Positions 12,601 through 24,600 of a stretch of 64,000 nucleotides of DNA are shown piece after piece. A program made the translations under genes and the position numbers. The stretch is from Larus michahellis (lineage: Eukaryota > Chordata > Aves > Charadriiformes > Laridae). Under the pieces are notes generated by a model, which saw nothing but the letters and a program-made list of their open reading frames with translations, searched no databases and was not told the DNA's origin. Numbering within the stretch: position 1 is the first letter of the stretch; each line of letters begins with the position of its first letter. Location: contig NC_133899.1 in NCBI RefSeq assembly GCF_964199755.1, forward strand, positions 24,593,446 to 24,657,445. Reading direction: 5' to 3'.

Positions 12601-15600
12601 AGCTGCATTCTGCAGGGAGACTGCATGTATATGACTAAATGTGGGGTTTGTTTGAGCGAGCTTGGGTTATGGGGCGGTATTTTACCTGTCGAATACAGAT
12701 ATTGAACAGCGACTGTTGCCTGATTGTTTCCACAGACAAAATAAGTATTCATTCTTCTGTAAGAACAATTTTAAAAGTTCCCGACCACTGCACTGCAAAC
12801 TTGAACGGGGCCATATATAAAATCACTGGGGTAGAGCTGCTTTTCCCTGCCCCTTCTCTACCAAACGCACAAAATCTTGTTAAATGTTAATTGTTTTGGA
12901 AGAACGATACTTGATACCAACTCACAAAACAGAAAGACTAGGATTTGTTAATGACCTTTCCCCTTCCAGTGTTGGGATTTTTAACAGAAATATTAAGATT
13001 GGCCTGACTGAAGCATGGATGGAGATGTCTGTGTGTGAAAGCATGAGAAGAACCTTGCTCTGAGTTTCGTTATCTGAAGTCTGATCTAGTTGAAGATGTC
13101 CCTGCTTACTGCAGGGGGGTTGGACTAGGTGACCTTTATAGGTCCCTTCCAACCCAACACATTTTATGATTCGAAGTCTTGCACTAAGACACTGAAGACG
13201 TGTGTGTCGGTGAACCGTGGTGTGGAAGGTTGGCTTGGTTGCACGGAGGAAACGTGTAATAGGATAATATGTTATTTGTAGGTAAACCTAAAGAAACCTT
13301 GTCCTTTTTGGAACGACAACAGTCACTGTGGAATAAGAGACTGTGCCGTAAAGCCCTGCCCATCCGTAAGTATCAAATCCATTCTTTTACTGCTTTTCTA
13401 TATTCGGCTTTTGCAAACTAAGAGGAAGAAGCAGGCAGATGATTTACTCTTTTCATTATTGTAACTATAGCAAAACTGTGGCTTTGGAGCTTTCTTAGGT
13501 GTAGTAATACTGGTATCTATGAGAAAGACCAAAATGCTAAATTCTAAAAGTTTAAAGAAAGGCTGGGCTTTTAATAGCTGGCCCTCCATGAACAGCCAAA
13601 GACTTTTCCTGGTCCCTCTTTTACTTTTGGTATTAGTGAGATGGGTTTTGGGCAAATCTACTGTTGTTACAAGAAGTACCTCTTGTGTTAACTCCCAGAA
13701 TATTCACCCTGTTGGCCCATGAGCTAGGCTGTGATTTGCAGCTTTGGCTGACAAATTTGACTGGCCCCTTTCTCTTCATGTGAAATGGCTCTTTCCGAGT
13801 CCTCTGTTTCCCGGTACAAAAGCAAAAGCTCTTGTCCCTGTATCCTGGACAAAAGGGGTTTGTTCACTGAGCTAAAAGAAGACCTCTTGACTGCAGGTGT
13901 CTGGCTGAAGAGAAAGTGAGTGAATCAGAACTTGGTTGCTGGGCTGACAGAGGTGGTGACGATGCCACCCAGCCTGGCGTTGTGGTCGGCGTGTGCTGAT
14001 GCTTCTTCTCAGCAACCGCCCTACCTCTCAAACAAGTGTCCTTTGCTTCCCCAGTCTTCAAAAAGCACCTAATATGGACCCAAAATTATGTTTAAATACT
14101 TTTTTTTTTTTTTCCCTTAAAAAGGATGTTTTTGGTAATGAGGGTGACCAACGCAAAGGAGTAGTATTACAATTACGTTAGTAGTAGCTAGAAGTTGTTC
14201 TTATTTTAAGAACTGTCTGTGTCGCTGCTGGTTTTAATTACTTGGATTTGGGTCCACTTCATTCTGAAAGCAACAAAAATAGCTCTTATTCATTGCTTAA
14301 TTTTTCTCTTCCTGTGCTGCTCGCCATCACAGTATTTGCTCCAGCAGCGTGGAAGTGGTTTTATTGCCTTCCTACTGATGGAGGAGATGGAAGTTGAGGA
14401 GAATTTAGGGCCTTGCGCGTCCTGCTTGGGTTGTGTGGGGCTGGCCGGCCTCACGTTAACGTGGTGGAGCGGCAAAAGGGAAGTTTTTTGGATGATGTAT
14501 ATCAGGGGCTGGGAGATGCAATATCTGAAAAGAGGTGCCTGGGCTCCTGCCAGGAGCGCTGGCATCGCCGGGAGACAGGATCGCAGAATCATAGGACGGT
14601 TGGGGTTGGAAGGGACCGATGCCAGACATCGGCTGGCCGGAGGCAACTCCGGCTCCTCTGAAGTTTATATTGGCTTCCCCAACCTTCACGCTTGGGTAAG
14701 CAAAACATAACCTGATGTAGCACCCGCGGAAGGCTGCTGACCTTTTGAGAATTAGAGTCTTGCGAAAAATCAAAATAAAACACCAAGAATATTGCTTAAC
14801 CTTAGTCTGTGGAGGAGCCAGAAATTGGACGTGTTGTAAGCTAAGCCGAGTGCTTTGATTACTTTCTAACTCCTAGAAACTGTGGTAACCTCCCTCATCT
14901 TTCTCAAAGATGAAGCTGGAAGGCCACAGCAGGCTCGTGTGTAGCATGTGCCCAATTTTGTCTTTCAGGACAAAGTCCCTGATGGAATCCGGTCTGGAAG
15001 TTACAAGGTAGGTGTGCCCGTGAGCGCAAAATGACGCTGCTTTGTAGGGCAAGTTTTGTGTCACTGCAGCTGATAAAAGCTGCTTTAAGGGCAGTATTTG
15101 TTGGAATGCACTTTGTGGCTAAATTCTTACCCTCTCCAGCGTTTGGCATGCTGTAGAGTCCCTGAGGTGGTTGTCCTGAACTCAGATATTCCCTTCCACT
15201 AACATAGAGGAGACTTCTCCAAGAGCGAAATGCTCCTACAGCAGTGCCAGGGGCTGCTGTGAGGCCCGGCCACAATCAGCACAATTGCATAAGCCTCTGA
15301 ATAACTGCAGACATCCTGTGGAAATACAGGGTGGGATGAATCATGAAAGTCTTTCTGATGCTTAAACTGGTTAGCGCATTAAAGGCGGAATTCTAACAGC
15401 AGAAAAACTGCTTTTTAATCCTCCTCTCTCCCCGCCCCTTTGCTTTTCAACCCAGTATTCGGAAGAAGCCAATAGCCTTGCTGAAGAGTGTGAAGAAGCC
15501 AAGAGACTTGGAGCTGTTGATGGCTCTTTGAGGTTTGGCTGCTTTTTCCACAAGCCTTACTTGTCTGGAAGGAACCCTGGTATTGGTGCTCTTGCTGATG

Positions 15601-18600
15601 GTCTTTTTCCACTTTCTTTGCAGCGAGGAAACCCAGCAGGCAGTGCTGCAGTGGACGCGGCACGATGACTCTTCAGACAGCTTCTGCGAAGCTGATGGTA
15701 CAGGGACCTGTTTGATCTGACAAGTCTTCTCATGGGATTTTAAGCACCTCTGCAGAGCTTTCAGGCCAATGTGTGATATTTCAGCAAGCCTGGAGCATGC
15801 GTAGCATTTCTTCTCTTTTCCGCCCCGCTCCTGCTCTCAGTATTTTGAAAATAAGACGATGTAAATATTTTTGAGAAAGCTTCGCTGCTGGTCAGGGTCT
15901 TGCCACGTTTAGCAACTTGGATGGAGCAGGCTCAGAGTTTGCTTTGCCATCGGTGGCCTTGTGCTGCGATAGCTCTGAAGGCCAGAGAGCTTTGCCCCGC
16001 TGCAGTGGGTGGATGAGAAACAGACACTGTGTACGTGCCTCTCTGGGGGGGGATGAGCTGCTCTCTCCGCTGGTGGGAGCGTTCAGGGTGCGAAGGGGTG
16101 GCTGGATCAGGCTTGGAAGGTGGCGTTTTCCTTCAGAAGTGTTTGGCACTGACCCAGCACTCTGCTTCGCAGATATCTATTCTCCCGACGCAGAGTACGT
16201 GGATTTACTCCTGAATCCTGAACGCTATACTGGCTACAAAGGACCAGATGCCTGGAAGATCTGGAACAGTATTTATGAAGAGAACTGCTTCAAGTAGGTG
16301 CTTTGGGAGACAGCTTGCACAAGCTGCAGGTGCTGATTTTTGCAGAGAGGCTGCATGTGCTTAAACTGCTCCGTTATTCCCCATCCTTTGGGGATTTGCC
16401 CAGAGAAGCTGTGGCTGCCCCATCCCTGGAGGTGTTCAAGGCCAGGCTGGACGGGGCTTGGAGCAACCTGGGCTGGTGGGAGGTGTCCCTGCCCAGGGCA
16501 GGGGGGTGGAACTGGATGACCTTTAAGGTCCCTTCCAACCCAACCCATTCTGTGATTCTGTGATCCTCCTGTCTGTGCTGCAATGCTTGTGCAGTGTGGC
16601 CTATCAGAGGAGGGGACAAGCCATGTGGCTGCCCCTTGAGCCTCCCTGGGCCGTTCTTTGGACCTGGTGTGGGCTCCTGATACAAGCCCTGCAGCCTGGT
16701 GAGACAGCAGCCTGGTCGGGGGACACATCTCCTGTGTGGTGTGGTCCTGGGGGCACGGTCCTGTCCTCCCTGGCCATTGCAGAGGTGGGGTGAGCTCTCT
16801 CCCCAGTCTCTGCCGATTTGAGCTCTGCTGTGGGTACCCCTGGGGCTGGTGCACAGTACTGGTGGGCACTGGTCTGTAGTCTTGCCTGCTATGATGTCTC
16901 TAGTGATTTCCTTCCCATTTGTACTAGTGTATTGTGTTGCACCAAGGCCGTGGGATAATGTCCAGTAGCACCTGTGTCGACACTTGAGTTTTCGTAGTTG
17001 TTCTTTCTAAAAACCCAAAAACCCAGAGGAAGCCACATTTTGCTCCATCCTTTTCCTGTCTGAGCAAAGCTTAAGCATAGAATGGTTTCTTGGATCTCCT
17101 TAGGCTGTTTGACTGCAGAGAAGTAACTACTTCTGCTGTGCTGTGTTTCTGCACAGCAAGGAGATAGTCACTTATTTACATATCTTATTTAAATGATTAT
17201 TATTTTTTTCCTCTTAGGCCTCACAATGTAAAAAGACCTTTGGCATCTGGTAGAGGTGAGTCATTTATTTATCTCCCTACGTGGTTTAGTAGTGTACTGA
17301 TCCTAACTCCAGGAACAGTAAATGCTCTCTGAGATACTTCTCCTGCTGAATGAGAAATATGTCGTAGCTCTTGATCAAGGGTAGAATTTTAGGGCCAACA
17401 CAAGGGCACCTGGAGGTGTGGCTTCGTAGCATCCATCATGGAGAAAGAAAGGCTGATCCTCCACTCCTGGAAGAAATGTGAGCTTTGGAGGGACTGGGAG
17501 CAGGACTGAACTCTGAGCTCTTCCTGGGTCCCTGGTTTCTGTACTTGGGAACGCCAAGCCATCTGTGATGGTCTGAAATGAGAACCTGTCTGGGATTCTC
17601 TGTGGAAACCATCCAGTAAGAGAAATTCTGCCCTAGAGGCTAAGGCTAAATGTGTAAATGAAGGGTTTGGGAAACTTAAGAGCTTCTTTCTAAGAGACCC
17701 CATGTCTCCTGATGCCTCATCATGCCCAGACATCTAGAACATCATCAGTCTCGCTCCCTGTTTGTTGGACCCGAACATGGCTCCAGCAGCACCCTCAGGG
17801 TGGTCTCTGGATTTTCCTTAAACTCTGTAGGTGTTTCCCTCCTCCCTTGACCCCGTGCAAAGGAGCGGCTCTTCAGGAGCAGCACCGCTGAAGGAAATGT
17901 ACAATGTCCTTTAAAATATCAGTCCTTCCATTGACCGCGTCTGTTATTTAGGGCAAGATCAGAATGAAATAGCCCAGGTACGTTGAGGGGAGAGGGAAGG
18001 ACTGCCGTTTTGCAGATGAGGAAGCAGGAGGACAGGAAAACAGAGGATCTGACCTGATATCTCCAAGAGTTGTTGCAAGCAACTAATAAACTGCAGGAAG
18101 CAGGGAGGGACTTTTGAGTATCCTATCGGAGGTCATACAGGAGATCTCTGGCAGAGGTACCCATTTGTATCCCTTTTCTGCTTCAAATGTGTGGTGGTTT
18201 CACTTTCTTTGCAAATATTGATCCTTCCTTTGTTGGTCGGGTTATTCGGGAGCAATTGCTCATCTGGTATGGCCACTGCTGGAGTTAGAGATGGTGTTTT
18301 CTGTGTTCGGAGCATTTCTGAACCTCCCCGGAGAGGCTCATTCTCTTGTCAGAGCAGATTAACAGAGTGATCTTAACGCTTGTGCTTTGGAGTTTAATTT
18401 TGGTCATGTGTAATTTTTATCTCTCTTTCTCTCCCTCCACCATCCGTGCTTTTTTTATTTTTTCATCAGGAGACGATGGAGGTGAGTGGCGCTCTGTTTG
18501 TTTTTACTGATAATGGACACAAACGTGGCTTCTTTATGACGCCGTCAGGAGCTGTACCATTAGATAATGCACCTGGTTGGCAAAAGCATTATTCGGGCAA

Positions 18601-21600
18601 AATCAGAAGTTGTCTTTGAAATTCTCTTGTGTTTGTGACCCTGTGGAGAGGCCCCTCTGAGCTCCCTGTCCCCCAGGCCAGCCCATCCTTGTATGGAGGT
18701 CTTAAAAAGCACTGGCGGGTTTTTTTAAGAGTACAAGTCCTGTTTGAAGGTAGTCACGGAAGTGTCGTAAGCCTTTAGGAACAGGACTTGGGTTGTGGGG
18801 GGTTTTTTTCAGCGCTTGTTATTGCTGAGAAAGCAGCTTTCCGGCTGGAGCTTTGAGAAGACTCGTAGTCCCAACAGCCTCTGACAGCTGGCAGGAGGTG
18901 GGCGCCCAAATCCCTTAGGCTCTGCAGGGGGAACATCTGGGAAGGGCCGTGCCCTGGAGCCCTTCACCCTCTGCAGCCCCGGGCCTCTCTATATGGCATG
19001 TCTTTGTCTCCAAATTATCTCCAAATTTGTGTTCTCCACGTTACTTTCAAGCATGTAGTAGGTGAAACACAGGCTTGTGTGGCTGCACACACTTGGTTGT
19101 ACTGTTTTATTGTATTTTTAATGAAAATACCTGTCTCCCCACCCTGGCCAGAAGAGAAAAGTAATCCATGGACCTTGTTTCCCCTTATGCTGTGCCATTC
19201 TGCGGTGCTTCTACGCCACCAGCCCTTGCTGAGATGGGTGGGAAGGACCACATTTAGCTGCTGCCACGCTGCGTTATAGAAGCATCAGTCGGAAGAGCGG
19301 GGAGGAAAACTATTTTCATACTTTTCCAACGCTCCCCTCCCAGCTTCTGCCAACCGGAGTGGTCCAGATTTAGGATTGGACCTCCGGAAGGTCCAGAGGT
19401 CCTCCAGGGCTGGTCTCAGGGGTGGTTTCAGGGCATCAGGCAACAGCCCTCCCGTGCTGCAGAGGGGAAGGTACTGCCTGGTCTCACTCCTGTGTCACCT
19501 TGTACTCTGAAAGATGTGGCCAAAGAAGGGGCCAAAAACCATGACGCAGCGTGCTAAAGCCCTCCTGCTGCTGTGAGGTGTCTCAAACTGATGCGCTTGT
19601 TTTCTTTTTTTGTTCCCAGGGCATATGTTCTACAAGTGGCTGAAAGGTAATCCTTGCCCTCAACTTGGTCGCTCTTCCTGGGATGAACGCAAAACGGCCA
19701 GGGAGCGGGTGGGAGTTACTGGCCACACTCGAGTGGGATTTGATTTCTAGGAGAGGAAAACTCAACGTATGCTTTCAGTATTTTGAAGTGTCTGTTTCTT
19801 TTCAGGTGTCTGTGTAGAGAAACGAGCTTTCTACAAACTCATTTCTGGTCTCCATGCAAGCATCAACATCCACTTGAGTGCCAGGTACCTTTTACAAGGT
19901 AAATGCTACTTTCTGCCTTGGCTGTCCCGCGTCAATCCTAAATTGGCATTTCTGTGGCTCCGGTAAATGCTAGCTGGAGCCCGTTCCAGCAAGGTTCAGG
20001 CCAACTTCTGGGCTCTTCCCTTCCCTCCCTCGGCACGTAGGTTGTGTGACAGAATCAGGAATGCAGTGACCACATGCCTTCAGGTCTAAAAATGGCTGTA
20101 CTGTGCTCTGTACCAAGACTTCCAGCACGTATTCCTTCTGTTCTTCCTCCAAGGTTATTTTGGAGTGGGTTTCTAACTGCGTATGGAGGCCCTCCCTCCC
20201 TAGCCCATTTTTACGCTGTTCAGTTTAGCAATAATCTCACCTAGACTGTGAAAGCCTGAGACTTGGCTGGGCTTTCCCAAGGCCCTTGATCTGTTTCCAT
20301 ATGCTGCTTGTGTTTCCTTTGTCCAGAAATAGCTACCTGAAGAATCTACATTTCAACCCTGGGGTTGAAAATCGATGTGAAAACACGATTCGCATGTCTC
20401 GCCTGGACAAGGGCTGTGGCACGCCGCTCCTGCGGCGCGGGATGCAGGTTTCTGATGGGCTTCCTGAAGGATTTAGTCATGGTAGTTTAGAGCGGTACCT
20501 GCAGACCAAGCCTACTACCCGTATTCTGCTAAAGCTTACAAAAATCAAGTACAGATTTAGAGACGGCTGTTGGAATTTGGATAAATAATTTAGATTTAAC
20601 TAAGTAATTATATTTAAGTCTCTACAGCCCATGTAGGCCTCACCTTGGCGTGAGTTAGGCTACGTTAGAGTTGGGAGAATAACAGGGAAACATCAAAGGC
20701 AAGAGATGAGTTGGGAGTCTGCAGAGAGGATTAGGAAAATAAGGTTGGCCACAGACAGCCGAGTGTGCGTCTTTGCTTGGCTTGTGTAGAAAGGGACAGC
20801 TTCTGTTGGTGAAAGGCTACAGATGATCTCTGCTCTGAGAAGGTCTTCCTTGGCTCAGCTTGGCTCCATGCAGGGATTCCCATCTGCAGGCGCCATGATC
20901 ACCTTGCAGAGAGCCCACCTCAGCCTAGAGCATCTTCGTGGCCGCCTCTGGACCTGTTCCAACAGGTCTGTGTCCTTCTTGTGCTGAGCACTCCAAAGCT
21001 GGACGCAGTACTCCAGGTGGGGTCTCACCAGAGGGGAGCAGCGGGGTAGAATCACTCCCTCGACCTGCTGGCCACGCTGCTGGGGATGCAGCCTGTGTTT
21101 TAATCCAACTGACAAAGCTCCACAGGAGTTCTGCATCTGTTGGGGTCTGAGGTTGGTTAAAAACATGCTTTTCTTGACTCTGGAACGATTTGCGGTTAGT
21201 GAAAGGGCTGCGACTACTGCAAAGGTTGGATCTCCCTGGGTAGAGTTACATTTTGCCGGTTAGCCTGGGACGGCGGGAGGAGGAGAACCAGAACTATGCC
21301 CATCCACCTCACGTCATTGTTCTGGCTTCTTTTTTTTTGGCTCTCTCAGATACTTGGTCCGAGAAGAAATGGGGCCCCAATGTTACCGAGTTCCAGCAGA
21401 GATTTGATGAAGTCCTCACCAGAGGGGAAGGGCCCAGAAGACTCAAAAACCTGTATTTTCTCTACCTGATCGAGCTGCGGGCCTTATCCAAAGTCCTGCC
21501 CTTCTTCGAGCGCCCGGGTTTCCAGCTCTACACGGGGAATAAAAGTCAGGACGTGGAAGTGAAAAACCTGTTGCTGGAAATTCTCCGTCTGGCCAAGTAA

Positions 21601-24600
21601 TTGCATTCGGTACCCGGGGAGAATGGCTCTTTCCACCTTGGCATCTCTGAGCGTGCTTAACTTTTCACTTAAAGCGCCCAGAAAGGCAGGTTTGGGGGTT
21701 CTTTCTTGTAGCGGGATAGTGTGATTTGTGCAGTAGGGGTAGCATTGCTGGGAGGACGTTGGTATCTGTAGTCAAACTGCAAAACAGGGTAATTAAGCCC
21801 ACGGTTTAATAGTCTAGGCTGCCGGTTTGATTTAGCAGAGTTGAATTTAATAACCGCCTATGCGTCAGCCCTGAAATTGGCTACCTCTTTGACTCATCTG
21901 TGGAATACCAGCCCTGGCTTCGTGTTTTTGACTAGAAAAAAAGTCCTAAGCATGTCGGTAACAGAGGTTTGGGCTGTTGGACAGAGTTTGGAATAAGAGG
22001 AATGGAAGATACCGGAACCAGATGGAAATGCAATCAATGTTTGAATTTATCTTGTCGCACTCCCATGCCTTCGGCACTTACGTCTGTTAGAAAACAGACT
22101 ACGATTGCTTAGAAACTGTAGAGCAATTGCTGAAAACGTCTCCAAGGTGAGACACAAGGTAAAATTGAAAGCCTCCAAGAGATTTAAGAAACAAAGAGCT
22201 GGACTTAAAATACATCTAGAGATGTCCAGTGTCTGACACCCATCAGTTTCATTTGCACACCTGACTGGATGCTTCTGTGGATCTGGACTCCAGCCGTACA
22301 AACAAGCTGTGGAGGGATAAAACTCTTTTCCTTCTGTTTCAGGTCTTTCCCACTGCATTTCGATGAAAACTCATTCTTTGCAGGGAATAAAAAAGAAGCC
22401 GCCAAACTAAAGGTAATTGGCCAGCCCTTCCCTTTGGGGCACTTGCTACCCAAAAGGGTGTTTTGAGGTGGGTGTCTGGGATAATTCTACATCTGAAAGG
22501 GACCCCAGTACACGTGAGGTACTGGATTGGGTATTTCCAATTGATTTTACTTTTCTGAATGGTTTGGATACTTGGGGGTACCTACAGACCTTCTCTTAAG
22601 GAGAGAGGGGGATTGCTGCCGAGGACCCCACTTCAGGAAGCATTTCCCTAACTCGGTCCCACTGAATTTAGCCTGACGTCCAGGATTAATCCATTATGGG
22701 GTTTGGATTAACACATGGAAGAGGTTCTAATTAGTGTGTAAGCATGATCAGCTTGAATGCCTTTTTCCCCTAGGAGGAATTCAGGCTACACTTTAAGAAT
22801 ATTTCTAAGATAATGGACTGCGTTGGCTGCTTCAAATGTCGCCTGTGGGGGAAGTTGCAGGTAAGCTTTGTCAGCAGCTGGGGAGGTGTCTGGAAGCACC
22901 TCATCTGGTGGGACTCTGGCGCGCAGATGCGGTTTTTAGGTACGAGTCAGCTCCTAGATAGAGCTCGGGGCTGCTGGAGTCGTTTCCCAGTCCAGTCAGT
23001 GGGAAGCGGTGTGCTGATTCCAGCTTGCCAGGCCTGGCAGAAGCTGCTTTTGCAGTTGAAAACTGGGTTAAGCTGCTACGGCTGCTCCCCAGGAGAGGAG
23101 TGGGGGACGCAGAGCAAGCGAGGCAGAGGGTGCTGTAAAACCGGGTGTTCGGCGAGATCTGCGCTGGCTTTTACATGCGGTCAGAGTGAGACAGGAAGCC
23201 TCTGCTGGGAAGCTCTGCTGTCACAGCGACGCTGAATAAATAAAAGCATCCTGGCTCTGTTCAGCTCCCTGCTCTGAGGTGTGTTAAGTGAAAGCCAAGT
23301 CTCGCTCCGTTAAGATGATGTTAACAGGAATCCTTGCAAAGACAAAGGAAGAAAGTAAAGTTAAACTTGTGGGTCAGGCCCTGGATGTCTCCCCGCTGTT
23401 AAGTGATCTTGTTTGTCACGCACAGACGCAGGGCTTGGGTACAGCGCTGAAGATCCTCTTTTCCGAAAACCTGATAGAAAAGATACCTGAAAGCGGCCCA
23501 TCCTATGGATTCCAGCTGACCAGACAAGAAATTGTTGCCTTATTTAATGCTTTTGGAAGGTTAGTATGAGACTCTTTTTTCCTCTGCTTTTGCGCAAGTT
23601 GCTGTGTTACATCCCATTTAAGCCTAAGCAGTCCGTTCTCATCAGCAATATTGGCGTTAACTCCCGCTCTGATCACACTGTCTCATAAAGAAGCTCTCCA
23701 ATATCAGATGCTGTTAATATGGAGTGCAACAGTTGGAACAATTTAAAAAAAAAAAAAAAACAAACTCCTTTATACTCTACATTTCTGTAAGGGATTCAAG
23801 GAAGCATTTGTATTAAGATACAAAGGATTTGGTAGTTTTTAAGAAACTGCATGACTCTGCCCTCGGAGCATGTTGTCCCCAGACAAGGGTTGCTGTTCTT
23901 GCTCTATGCTCGCTTTGGAGCTTTCCTTCAGGCATCTCACTTCCACCAGTTCTTTCCCAGCTCTGTTTGCAATGGTTGCACTTAGGAATCCATCAGTCCA
24001 GCCCTTGTGGAGAGCCAGATGAGGAGTTTTTGGCAGTAAAGGAGGGTAACGAGGCCTTTGGGAGGGAGAAGAGATTGCAAGACGCTCTGGTTATACATGA
24101 CGGCTCCGTGGTGTTGACAGACCTGGAGTTTCTGGCAAACAGGTTTTTCAAAGGCTTCTTCAGGCGGCATTGCTGCCGATGCTAAAGCTCGGGGGTCCTG
24201 CTCTGTCTCTCTTCAAAGTTACTGACTGCACCTTCTGTGAGTGAACAGCCAGCGATGGGGAGACCCTCATGTGCATCAGAAACCCCAGAAATCCTCTTCC
24301 CCAGGGATGCTGTGGTGCTCCCCTCCTGAGCGCAGCTGCCACATTCCGATTGCACCAGAGGAGCTGGGCTTCCTTCTGCCTTTCTATTGCCCTGTCAACA
24401 CGGCATTTGGGAACAGCATGGAGGAGACTCGCAGACCCTCTGAACATCTGTGTTCAGAGGAAGCTGAGGGCTGGCAGGCAGAGAGCCTTTTTCTTTCTTC
24501 CCTTCCCCCTCTGCTGCCCGGCTAAAACTCTACCCTGGAAGTCCCCTGCTGTGGGAAGCCACTGGGGCCAGGCAGCTATTCCTCAGACTCCAGCCTCATG

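Noticed and set aside
23288-23425. In-frame extension upstream of ERO1A exon 15
   Set aside because: A splice acceptor at 23424-23425 and the orthologue sequence place the exon start at 23426; the upstream residues match no ERO1 protein.
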